From Batillaria attramentaria (taxonomy: Eukaryota; Mollusca; Gastropoda; Batillariidae): a stretch of DNA of 64,000 bases. The notes below the pieces were generated by a model. The model made no database searches, was not told the origin of the DNA, and saw only the letters and a program-made list of their open reading frames with translations. Positions 1 to 10,239 of this stretch are shown one piece after another (position 1 is the first letter of the stretch; each line of letters begins with the position of its first letter). The stretch lies in contig JACVVK020000528.1 in assembly GCA_018292915.2 (NCBI GenBank), positions 65,001 to 129,000 on the forward strand. The letters run 5' to 3'. Position numbers and translations under genes: made by a program.

Positions 1-121
1 AGTTGACAAGTGTGTATATTGTGCAGTAAGTGCTGCTCTCAGTTGAAATGCCGTCAGTTGACAAGTGTGTATATTGTGCAGTAAGTGCTGCTCTCAGTTG
101 AAATGCCGTCAGTTGACAAGT
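1..121. repeat. 55-bp tandem repeat, about 2.2 copies
   Basis: The unit beginning agttgacaagtg recurs at 1, 56 and 111; the third copy breaks off. The array runs off the left edge of the window, so its full length is unknown. Confidence 0.9.
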
Positions 122-279
122 GCAGAGGTCAGGCAGCTCATCGTGATGCTGTGAGACGAAGAATGATGCTGGCGTGATCAGAGCTGCTTTCACAAGTTCA
201 GGTAGGATATCAAGTTTGAGTCTTTTAACAGCTTTTAATTGGGATGTTTTGTGCTTGCTTCATGTTCTGTGGTTAAACA

Positions 280-297
280 CACGCGCGCGCGTACACA

Positions 298-333
<36 letters not shown>

Positions 334-352
334 CACACTCACACACACACAC
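280..352. repeat. CGCA/CA simple repeat
   Basis: Alternating CG, CGCA and CA dinucleotides. The reading frames across it translate to Ala/Arg/Thr/His runs and are not coding. Confidence 0.9.
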
Positions 353-559
353 ACGCCTTTCAAGTTCAAGTTCCAGAGATCATAATAATTTGATCAGAGT
401 TGACTATGTCATCTCTAATCAAATTACTACACTGCTACTTTGTTTCCTACGTCATCTCTAATCAAAATTAATTACAACAGTGCTATTGCAGTTGACTATG
501 CCATCATTACTGAAAACTACAGGTTTTACATCACTCGCCAGTGCACATTTTCAGTAAAC

Positions 560-1460
560 AAGTACTTCCTTGTATAGAGAGCTGGGATCGCCAAACTGGT
601 AGAGCGTTGTGTCGTGATCTTGAATACTGGTTGTGAAAAAAACCCCAACCAATATCATTACGTTGACTTTTTCCTCGTCGCTCTGTCTTTGTTATATCCT
701 TGTATTGCGGACATTAACTAGTAAGGGTTCGTGGGTTTTCTCTATCTTGGCTTTATCAGATATCCCTAGCAACTTCCACAGCTTAACAACACATATTCAG
801 TGCCATTATGTTGCACGTCATATGAAGTGAAATTATGAAAAAGAAAGCTTTCAAAGTACACAAAAGATAATATATATATATATTTTTGTGTGTGTGACAA
901 TTTTGTTGTCTAAATCACACAGATTTTTCTTTTGCTGAAATCGAGTTTTTGGCGAACGGTGAAGAAACACTATGCAGAAAAATGTTTTACTATCGCATGC
1001 ATAAACACCTGCATGTAATGACGTGGTGAAATGGTGTATTTTCTTGCGTATTTGGAATCTAGCCACTAATGTTGTTTACACTGGGTACACAAATCTGTTC
1101 AAACACCGTTGGTAAGCAGCCCTTGTCTTTCCACACAGGACTACAGAATAGTTTTCCCGCATCTTAAACGTGCACAGTCGGTCCTACCGGCCAATTTTAA
1201 TGCATGTAGGCAAACAGGAGGAAATTACGTCATTGTTTCTATTTTTAGACCCCCCCCACCCCCAAGAAAATCATGATAATAATGATAATGATAATAGAAT
1301 TAAAAACAAAATGGATAAATTTTTATTTTTGTAAGTGACTACAAGAAAAGGAATTGAAGGTGTTGATAAAAATGGTACATTTCAGAATGGGTCTCGGAAA
1401 TCCAACAGTGGTCAGATATACAACACTATTTTTACGTGCTTTTTGTGATGCTTGGATGCG
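560..1460. other. Region without a recognisable gene
   Basis: A short tRNA-like SINE-head fragment may lie near 575-625 (it contains tggtagagcgtt). The rest is AT-rich unique-looking sequence with a C-run at 1250-1262. No spliced gene or conserved protein is visible. Confidence 0.5.
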
Positions 1461-1500
1461 GGGTGGGAGGCGGGGGAGGGGGGGGGGGAGCTGGACGGGT

Positions 1501-1604
1501 AGCCTTGGAGTTTAACGTCGTTTTCCACCAAGTATGGCTGATATCAAAGACGACTCAACGAGAAAAAAGGCCCACACAAATATCGGGCCCCAGCCGGGAT
1601 TCGA
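1501..1604 (-). mobile_element. tRNA-derived SINE fragment (family 1 body)
   Basis: It carries the family-1 body on the minus strand: ggagtttaacgtc, ttttccacca, gatatcaaagac, then ccagccgggattcg. The tRNA-like head is missing after the B-box-like gattcg. Related copies occur near 5.2, 25.6, 32.5-33.7, 44.7, 46.9 and 61.4 kb. Confidence 0.7.
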
Positions 1605-1763
1605 TGATGCTTAGATGCATAGCTAACGCCGACAAGTCAGCGTAAGACGTTCATATTGTATGTAGCAGTGGTAGTGGTAGTGGGGACGTTCATCGTCATT
1701 CTAGTTACGATTTCAAGGTACGTGAACATGTGAGAGTTACACCCATAAACCACCACCCACAGT

Positions 1764-1766
<3 letters not shown>

Positions 1767-1812
<46 letters not shown>
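1767..1812. repeat. (CA)n microsatellite
   Basis: About 23 uninterrupted CA units. Confidence 0.95.
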
Positions 1813-1815
<3 letters not shown>

Positions 1816-1902
1816 CACGTGAACGCTGGTGCACAACACGGGACAGGAACAGCACGCCTCACGCTTGAGGTTTCTTTCGAGCTGAGTCCTGAACTGATTT
1901 AG

Positions 1903-2000
1903 TGGCTCCCACTGCCTATCAAGGAGGGAACTGGTATACCACAGCTTGTAGAGTGTCGGACTTTCAATGCTCGGGTTGTGAGTTCTAATCCCAGCTGCGG
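1903..2000 (+). mobile_element. SINE tRNA-like head fragment
   Basis: A plus-strand tRNA-like head: an A-box-like stretch near gtagagtgtcgg, then gactttcaatgctcggg, then the B-box-like gagttctaatccc. The head is interrupted by aaggagggaactgg, so the copy is degenerate. Confidence 0.55.
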
Positions 2001-2074
2001 CCTAATAGAGCGAGAGACCATAATACCTTGTTTTTGCATCATATATGGGATTTTTTTGTGGTTTCTAGATGGAA

Positions 2075-3395
2075 AAATGGTGCTGATTCCGAATCCGACG
2101 AGTGCCAGACGACAAATGTTTGGCAATTTGAAAGAGAGGCTGAAAATCAAAATGGCCGCTAAAGAACCTTAAAATGCTTTTATTTTATTTTATTTATTTA
2201 TTTATTTATTTTTTTTTTTTTTTTTGTCGCACATATGTACGCAAGAACTTTTTATCAGTGATTTCAATGTGAAGAAAGGGTGCTGATTCCGAATCCGACG
2301 AGTGCCAGAGTGTACATGTTGAACATTTTGAAAGAAAGCCTGAAATACTAAACGGCCGTTCAAAACACTTGAAAAGCATTGTATTGCCGTATATATCAAA
2401 ATGTGTGATTTTTTCAGTGGGTTTTTTTTTAACATGAAAAAGCATGCTGATTCCAAATCCGACGAGTGCAAGACTGTAAATGTTGACGGTTTTGAAAGAG
2501 AGGCTGAAATTCAACATGGCCGACAAGAAACTTACATTGCTTCTTTTTACCGCCTACGTGAGGTACAGTAACTAACCTGTCGCCAAAATCCAGAAATTTT
2601 GAGTACTTTCCATATGAGAAAAGGGTGCTGATTCCAAATCCGACGAGTGCCAGACTGTAAATGTTACGCATTTCCAAGGAGATGCTAAAATTCAAAATGG
2701 CCGCCAAAACCTTAAAACGCGTTGTTTTGCCGCATAATGAAAATTGTACAACTTATTATTCAAAAGAAACGAAGTTTTTAAAAGGTTTTCACATGAAAAA
2801 AGGATGCCGATTCCGAATCCGACGAGTGCCAGACAGTAAAGTTTAGCATTTTGAAATTGAAGCTGAAAATCGAAACGGACGCCAAAAACTGTAAACGCGT
2901 TGCTTGTCCGCAAAAAAAAAAATGAAAATCAAGAATTTATTCTTTGACAGAAACGAGTTTTTAAAGTGGTGTCTATGAGATAAAAGGATACAGAATCCGA
3001 TTCTGATGAGTGCCAAACTGGAAATATTGAACATTTTGAAAGAGGCTGAAATTCAAAATGGCCGCCCAAAATCATAAAACGCGTAGTTTTGCCGCATAAA
3101 TAAAAACCAATAACTCATTTTCTGAAAGAAACGTGATATTTCCGCGGTTTTTGTATGAAAAATGGGTGATGATTCCGATTCTGATGAGTTACATACTGTA
3201 AATGATGACAATTTTGAAAGAGATGCTGAAATTCACAAATGCCTAAAAAGAAACTGCATTGCATTGTTTTTGCCGAATATATGAAAAGCAAGAACTTCTT
3301 TTCGAAAAAAACACGAGATTTTCCTGTGGTTTTATGCGAAAAGTGCGCTGATTCTGATTCCGAAGAGTGCCAGACCGTTCTTGTTTCGCATTTAC
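2075..3395. repeat. Diverged ~180-bp satellite, about 8 units
   Basis: The core gattccgaatccgacgag, often followed by tgccaga, recurs near 2083, 2283, 2448, 2628, 2807, 2990, 3168 and 3347. That is a period of about 165-200 bp, mostly ~180. Each unit also carries ttttgaaagag, a ctgaaattcaaaatggccgc-like segment and tttgccgcat. Later units are more diverged. The many short ORFs here are repeat translations sharing similar peptides, not genes. Confidence 0.9.
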
Positions 3396-4735
3396 TTGTG
3401 AGATAGGTCAAGGTCATTCAAAAGAGTATGTTTCTAAAGCTCTTATCACTAGCTATCACGAAATAAGGTGTCTTGTGTTCATAGTTCCTAAGAAAACGGC
3501 AAATGGCAACATAACAGTTTTCCCAGGACAGCTTCTATGACCTTGACCTTGGGTCAAGGTCATTCAAATGAGACCTGTAAGTGAAGAGCTTATCAGTGAC
3601 TATCATTATGCCAAATTTGATAACTCTAATTTTTGTAGTTTCTGTACAAATGGTAATATAAAATTTCACAACAGACAGCTGTAATGACCTTGACCTTGAG
3701 TCAAGGTCACTCAAATGGGTATGTCTGCATAGGTCTCTTTGCTGCCTATCATTGTGCCTTGTTTGGTGCCTCTGCTATTTGTTGTTTCCAAGGAAATGCT
3801 AACGTTAAAGTCTACACAAAACATCTTGAATGGCCTTGACCTTGACCCAAGGAAATTGAATACAAGTATGCCAGTACAGGTTATGCCAGTACAGGTTTTG
3901 TCAATGTCTATCATGCCATGCAAAGTTTAATGCCTCTGGTACCACTACATTCTGAGAAAATGGCAATTTTAAATTTCCAATTACACAGCTTTGACGACCT
4001 TGACCTTCAGTCAAGGTCATTCAAAATGGTAAGTCTTGAAAGGTCTTGCTGCTGTTTATCAGCAAGCCAGGTTTGGTGCTTCTGCTGTGTATTGTTTCTG
4101 AGGAAATGCCAATGTTAAGGTTTTGGAAGGTTTTCAGCAAAACAGCTTGTATGGCCTTGACCTTGATTCAAAGTCACTGAATACAGGTATGTCAGTAAAT
4201 GTGTTGTCAGTGTCTATCATCATGCAAAGTTTGATGTCTCTGGCTTTTCTAGATTCTGAGAAAATCCCAATGTAAAATTTCCAAACCGACAGCTTTAGTG
4301 ACCCTGTCCTTAGGTCAAGGTCAATCATTATGGTATGTTTTGAAAGGTCTTATGGCTGTCTATCAGCTTGCCAAGTTTGGTGCCTCTGCTGTTCATTGTT
4401 TCTGAGAAAATGACAATGTTAAGGTTTTGGACGGTTTCCGCAAAACAGCTGGCATGGCCTTGACCTTGATTCAAAGTAACTGAATACAGGTATGTTAGTA
4501 AAGGTGTTGTCAATGTCTATCGTCTTGCAAAGTTTGATGTCTCTGGCTTTTCTAGATTCTGAGAAATGCCAATGTAAAATTTCCAAACAGACAGCTTTAG
4601 TGACCTTGACCTTGGGTCAAGGTCAATCACTATGATATGCTTTGAAAGGTCTTATGGCTGTCTATCAGCTTGCAAAGTTTGGTGCATCTGCTGCTCATAG
4701 TTTCTGAGAAAATGCCAGTGTTAAGGTTTACTGCG
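3395..4735. repeat. ~150-bp interspersed/tandem repeat with CTTGACCTTG palindromes
   Basis: About 8-9 units, each centred on a palindrome-like tgaccttgaccttgg/gtcaaggtca (for example 3540-3570, 3685-3712, 4003-4022, 4153-4175, 4300-4325, 4600-4625), plus gtctatcat and ttctgagaaaatg segments. Units differ mainly by substitutions. The array ends in (GACA)n. Confidence 0.85.
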
Positions 4736-4740
4736 GACAC

Positions 4741-4771
<31 letters not shown>

Positions 4772-4850
4772 CACAGACAGACGACGGAGGGTTATTACAT
4801 AGACTCACTTTGTTACCCAAGTGAGCAAAAAAAAAAAAAAAAAAGTGTTT
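4736..4850. repeat. (GACA)n followed by A-rich tail
   Basis: (ACAG)n at 4738-4780, then a short unique stretch containing ttgttacccaagtgagc, and an A18 run ending near 4842. It looks like the 3' tail of a retroposed or repeat unit. Confidence 0.7.
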
Positions 4851-5157
4851 CCATAATCATAATTATAATTATGCTGTTAAACCAAACATTTCAAGGTTCT
4901 TGGGCGTCAATATCGAAATCCCGCCTCTCTTTCAAAACAAGGAGGAACGGCCCCGTCCTACAAAGTTGTTTCTCCAAACTTCATTTTATTTTGTCTGTTT
5001 TGTTGTTATTGTTGCCGGTTCTTTCCTCTCCAAGTTCTACCAATGACACTAGATCCTCTACGACCTCGACCGATTAGCCACGTGACTGGGGGTGGGGCCG
5101 GGTGGGGGAAGAAGGGAGGGAGAGAGAGAGAGGCAGAGAGAGAGGGTGGGTAGGTGG

Positions 5158-5328
5158 GTGGGTGGGTGTTTAGGAGTTTAACGTCCTTTTCCACCACATA
5201 AGGGTGATATCAAAGACGGGGCAACAAGAAAAAGGCCAGCACAAATATTTGGCCCCAGCGGCCAGGATTCGAACTCTCGGCCCAAGCATTGAAAGTCCAA
5301 CGCTCTACCATTCGGCCACCCTGGCTCC

Positions 5329-5330
<2 letters not shown>
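5158..5330 (-). mobile_element. tRNA-derived SINE, family 1, near full length
   Basis: Read on the minus strand it starts ggggagccagggtggccg, with an A-box-like ccgaatggtagagcg, then gactttcaatgcttggg and the B-box-like gagttcgaatcc. The body follows: a ggccaaatatttgtgctgg-like block, gccccgtctttgatatc, ggaaaaggacgttaaactcc and a CACCCACC-rich tail. It contains pol III promoter boxes but is not a functional tRNA. This is the best copy in the window for defining the family. Confidence 0.85.

Positions 5331-5375
<45 letters not shown>
5331..5375. repeat. (GA)n microsatellite
   Basis: About 22 GA units, directly next to the SINE. Confidence 0.95.
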
Positions 5376-5378
<3 letters not shown>

Positions 5379-5800
5379 GTCAGTTCCGTGATCTAAACAT
5401 TTGACGTCAGCCCAGGCAGGTCGTCAGACAGAGAGAGAGAGAGAGAGATGACGTCAATTCCGTGAAGTAAACTTTCGACGTCAGCCTCTAGCACTGAGAT
5501 CGTCTGAGGATGCTTGTTCATGTCTTGTGATTTCCCTGTTGGCTTTGTGACTTCTCCGACTGAATTATTTTTCACATGAAATCTGGAAGATCTAGAGGGC
5601 TGATGAAATGTCGGAAGCAGTGGCGATACTTGCAGATTTTGTCTGTGAACCAAACATTTGACGTCAGCCTCAGATGACAGATGATACTTCTACATATCTT
5701 GTGATTTCCTTGTTGCTTTTGTGACTTCCGTGACTGAATTAATTTTGACATAAAATCTGGAAGATCTAGAGAGCTGATGAAACGTGGACTTAAGTGCCTT
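5376..5800. repeat. Duplicated segment with several TGACGTCA-like sites
   Basis: The block from cttgtgatttcc through ctggaagatctagag and gctgatgaaa occurs twice (about 5523-5610 and 5697-5785). Full TGACGTCA palindromes occur at about 5402, 5449 and 5659, with near matches at 5376 and 5478. No gene is seen. Confidence 0.7.
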
Positions 5801-6760
5801 GGTTTGTACTTACGAAATTGCAAAATTGGAACTTTTTTTGACCGGCGCTTCTCGCAGAAACGTGAAAAATGTGTTTATCTAAAAGCTCTGCTATTCTGAA
5901 TACTAAAGCTATAATAGTGCAGCAGTTCATGTCATATGTGCAGTTGGCACAAGTGACAAAAATACCGGAATGATGAGTAATTTGAAGGAGTCTTTTCATA
6001 GATATTTGGCTTTATATGCAAACCACCCCTACCTCGGAAATATTTTTCTTACACAAAACCTGTCAGAGCTACATAGCTGTGCTACGAAAACAGGCAGTAT
6101 AATTGGATGATCTTCTCAATTTCAGAAAATGAAGCCATTTGAACATTTTTTTCGAAAAAAATTCGTAACATGACCGATTTTTAAAAATCGGCGATAACTC
6201 TTTTGAAAATGCAGTAGGCTAAAAATCGTGAAAAGTAGGTCTGGAGAAGGTGAATTCCCATTTTATCTCAAAGTAAAAAGGCCTCCAACGAGGTGGTTTA
6301 GGAGATAGCCATCATTACATCCGTCCACACACACACACACACAGACACACGTCATTCCCGCCAAAAAGAACGCAGCAGCAAAGTGTGCACGTAAGGTGTC
6401 TATGACGCAGATTTCGTTACGTCACTGTGTGCGTGAAAGTAAGTATTGTGTGGAGAAACGTCACAGTCTTGTTTTGTATCTCTGAAACTTGCTGCTGCGC
6501 GTAGCAAAATCTGCCCCGTCTCATAAAGTTGTTTCTCTATAGAGAAACAACTTAATGACCAGCATGTACAGTTATGCACTCGTCCGATTCGGAAGCAATA
6601 TCGTTTCTTCACACAGACGCCACAAAAAAAACACTCACGTATTATGCCAAACAATTCATACTGCTTGAACTTGATTGTAACTGCCCGCTTTTTGTTAAAA
6701 GAACATGACTTTTCTCACTGTCTTGTCTGACAGAAGCTGAATCTAAATATCGTTCATTTG
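5800..6760. other. Region without a recognisable gene; repeat-like tail at 6180-6350
   Basis: 6180-6350 (gcgataactcttttgaaaatg, then a CA tail at 6328-6349) resembles the style of the repeats at 62.3-62.8 kb. A perfect short palindrome lies at 6527-6554. Nothing coding is seen. Confidence 0.5.
6527..6554. repeat. 28-bp perfect palindrome
   Basis: A 12-bp arm aagttgtttctc, TATA centre, and the matching arm. A related single arm (caaagttgtttctcc) occurs near 4964, so this is probably an inverted pair of repeat ends. Confidence 0.8.
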
Positions 6761-7698
6761 CAATCGACATTGTGTACCTCTGCCGTACATAGACTCATTG
6801 CATTTTCTTTTCACTTGCCCTCCGGTTTTCCAGGGCGAGTCCACTTTAAAGACGGCGGGGAAAAGAGTGTGCAAAGCTCTGACGTCAGTAGCGCATTAAA
6901 ACATTTTCTGACGCAATCAATATTCCCCGTGCAAAAGTAGATCAGTCTTTTGACATGCATTGTCTTCCTTGCCAGAAGGTCTCCGGGCTGATTCTATTTT
7001 CTGGAATTACAATATTTGCCCAACCTTTCCAGTTTGGCACCCGACTGATATCTGAAGAGACATGATGGACCTTCCCAAATCTGCAACAACAACAACAAAA
7101 AAAATCATATATGATTCAAATCAGGGTGGTGCATGACCGTAAGAAGGAGTGTCGCTCTGACTATAATATTTCTGCTGGCTCTTTTCCCGTTGCCATGGCC
7201 GTCCTCGAGATCCCTCGTGTGTTGTGGAAAAAGACTTGAAACCCTCACAGAACCAGCCAGTCAATCTCCATGTCTGTCAGTGTTTGAATGTTGTCCACTT
7301 CACCCCCCCCCGCCCTCCCCCCGAGAACCACACGAAGCTATACACTAATTATACAGTGCATACACCATCCACACCAGCACGACTTTGAATAGTTAAATGC
7401 GTGTAAAATTCCTGTCGGTAATCTGACACTGTTGTTTACCTCGTGAGTTCCAACAAAGGACCCGGATCACGCGTCACCCGTTGTACGTACAGCAGGGAGG
7501 TAGATGACTAGACACAATCCGTGGCTTTGAGTGTTGATTGCATGAACTGTCACGTGAAGTATACATGAGAGAAGTAAGTCACCGTTTTGATGTGAAGGAA
7601 ATCAAGAAGCGAAGCTGTACGGCAACCTGACCTTGACAATTGTTCAAGGGGACGACGGGCAATCCGAAAACAACACATAATGGATAAATACGGCACTG
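6760..7698. other. Region without a supported gene
   Basis: A 71-codon frame at 7133-7348 starts with a hydrophobic stretch but runs into a Pro-rich C-run translation and has no supporting features. A C-run lies at 7303-7322. No other structure was identified. Confidence 0.4.
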
Positions 7699-8170
7699 TT
7701 TCAGTATAGACGGGAGATTATTTCAGTATAAACGGGAGATTATTTCAGTATAAACGGGAGATTATTTCAGTATACATGGAAGATTATTTCAGTATAACCG
7801 GGAGATTATTTCAGTATAAACGGGAGATTATTTCAGTATAAACGGGAGATTATTTCAGTATAAAGGGGAGATTGTTTCAGTATAAAGGGGAGATTGTTTC
7901 AGTATAAAGGGGAGATTATTTCTGCGTAAACGGGAGACTATTTCAGTATAAAGGGGAGATTATTTCATTATAAATGGGATATTATTTCGGTTTAAACAGG
8001 AGATTATTACAGCATACAGTATAAATGGGAGATTATTTCAGTATAAACGGGATACTATAACATTAGAAACGGGACACTATTCCAGTATAAACGGGAGACT
8101 ATTAATTTTCAGCATAAACGGGAGACTATTTCAGTATAAACGGGAGACTATTGTAATATAGACTGGAGAC
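7699..8170. repeat. 22-bp minisatellite, about 21 copies
   Basis: The unit tttcagtataaacgggagat repeats with a 22-bp period. Central units carry aagggg in place of aacggg, and spacing becomes irregular after 7990. Confidence 0.95.
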
Positions 8171-8645
8171 TATAATTTTCTGATTTACTTAGGGCATCGT
8201 ATTTGAAGGGCATAGTCTTACTCTCAAGCGATATTGTTACTGAGTTAGTCCCACTCACAAGACGTTACGATGCGGACATACCGAATTATCATACTACAAC
8301 AAAACGATGTATCACCGTAATCAGTATGACTTCCTTCGTTTAAAAAAAAAAACAAAAAAAAAACCTTCTTAAACTTGCTTGGCCTTACCCGACCCATGCA
8401 CATAATGGACTAAGGACTCGATCCTTTGACAGCTTTTTCATAATCCCTATGGCCTATGACTGTGTCATGACTACTGAAATGCTATGTCAATTTATAATGT
8501 ATGTTTATGCATATAATGCACGCATGTTGAACTTGTCTTTGTCACTGTATAATACATACACCTAAAACAGAAAAAACATGAATTTCACAAACAAAAGAAC
8601 TAATCTAAACAGAACGCATTTCGTTGGTGCTGTCAAAGTGCACTG

Positions 8646-8909
8646 TCAGTAGCTGACGGCTGTTTTCGGGCGTGTCATCCTCCCCAAGATTAAATGGTTT
8701 GTGTTACACGTAACTTTACACCCGGGCAACGCATACCCCAGCTTACATAGATCGTCCTTAACACAAATAGGCGCTGATCCGTGCAACTTGTAGTGAAGGC
8801 GACAGTTGATCGTGGTGCGGGGAAATGTAAGTAGATAGAAAGAGGAAGCGAGCTGCAGGTGAAAGACAAGAAGGTACAGAGACAGCGTGAGCTTCAGTGT
8901 TGATCGCAT
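8646..8909 (-). CDS. Possible small secreted Cys-containing protein (87 aa)
   Basis: A minus-strand frame of 87 codons. Residues 1-24 have a basic start (MRSTLK) and a hydrophobic stretch (LTLSLYLLVFHLQL), ending ASS, which looks like a signal peptide. The remainder has five cysteines between about residues 36 and 68. An odd cysteine number, a weak Kozak context (C at -3) and no visible poly(A) signal argue for caution; it might be one exon of a larger secreted protein or a chance frame. I recognise no family and assign no function. Confidence 0.22.
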   Translation of the reverse strand: MRSTLKLTLSLYLLVFHLQLASSFYLLTFPRTTINCRLHYKLHGSAPICVKDDLCKLGYALPGCKVTCNTNHLILGRMTRPKTAVSY

Positions 8910-8939
8910 TCGTCTTCCCTATGTACACCTAGAAGCACT

Positions 8940-9070
8940 ACACCCGACAGAACAACCTAGGGTGGACCTTGTGGAGTATACACACACAGGCCGAGTGAAA
9001 CGTCAGTTGAATTGTACCTTGTGGAGTATACACACACAGGCCGAGTGAAACGTCAGTTGAATGGACCGAT
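8940..9070. repeat. ~51-bp direct duplication
   Basis: The segment from accttgtggagtatacac to gaaacgtcagttgaat occurs twice in tandem (about 8967-9013 and 9018-9062). Confidence 0.9.
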
Positions 9071-9137
9071 GAGTAGGCAACAGACAAATCATTTAATGGT
9101 CTGAAGTGTGGAAGTTGACAGTTCCTGTATAAGAGTG

Positions 9138-9440
9138 GTTAAAGGGACAATGCTTATGATTTTATGCTCACAGATCGTTCTCAGCTGTCTTCGTGACGTC
9201 TAGTATCACACCACTTATACACCTGCATAGTGACAGCATCTCAAATGCTGGCATTAAGCCAACAGAAGAGTACTCAATGATGCAGCTAACTCACTGGGCG
9301 AGAGTGTTGTACCAACAGTCGTAGAATTTGCTTGCGGAAAGTCTGAACACTATAGTATCGCGTATCTACTAACCATGGCGATAGAGTATAGAGGCGCACT
9401 CACAAGTGAAAGTGTTCCACAACATAAGTTGGCTCAGTCA
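9138..9440 (+). repeat. Diverged segmental copy, partner of 14148-14985
   Basis: It shares gctcacagatcgttct, a gacagc..ct..atgctggcat block, agtgtactcgatga-like text and acataagttggctcag with 14148-14985, in the same orientation. Between these blocks it has only one remnant (ctgaacactatagtatcgcg) of the 40-bp unit that is expanded in the partner. Confidence 0.75.
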
Positions 9441-9444
9441 ACAT

Positions 9445-9877
9445 GGACACAGCGCGTCAGTTGAAGTGATGTCAACAGCAGCGTTGACTCATGAGCATTC
9501 CATTTATTATCCTGCTTCAGTTTCATCTTTGTCGTATTTAGCGAAGCGAAACACTGCCTGTAACTGACAGCTGCACACGCCAACAACTTATCAATCTTTT
9601 CTGTCGTCAGTCGGTGATGATGATAATTTTCAGAATATTATTAAAATACTCTGTAGTGGGCTTTAAATGACTGTTGCAAATTCAGTACACAACAGTCTTC
9701 TGAGACAGAGTGCCTGTGAAGATTAAACAGGCCATATACCACCTGGAGATAACAATATTTATCAATACAGACACTCATTAAAGCTAAAAATATTGATAAC
9801 AAAAAAAAGTTCAAGAATCAAAATAATGACTGACAATCAAAGTGATCACTGAAAATCAAAACAAACTTTTGTTTGCT
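9445..9877. other. AT-rich region, no gene seen
   Basis: No motif, repeat or coding signal was recognised between the segmental copy and the TTAA-flanked element. Confidence 0.4.
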
Positions 9878-10239
9878 TTAACCTTCGCACGACGTCGCTA
9901 TTTACTACACACGAAGGACATCGTGGGGCCGTGCGGACCCATACTTCTCACAGAGGGAAAAAATGTGCATACCCTTCCAAAGACGTCGTGGGGCCGTGCG
10001 GACCCATACTTCTCAAAGAAGAAAAAACGTGCATATCCTTCCGAGGACGTCGTGGGGCCATGCGGACCCATACTGTAAAAATAGTAGTGGAGAAAGGTAG
10101 TGAACAGTAATAACGGTCTGTTTGTAAAGGGGGGTGCGGGGAGGGGGAGGGGTGGTAATGGGCAAATGTCAAAATTTGTAACAGAGTAGAATTGTTGTTC
10201 AAACCAAAACATTCACCTGGGCGAGGAAGGGTCTCCATC

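Noticed and set aside
7133..7348. 71-codon frame with hydrophobic start and paired cysteines
   Set aside because: It ends in a C-run translation, and no other support for a secreted peptide gene was found.
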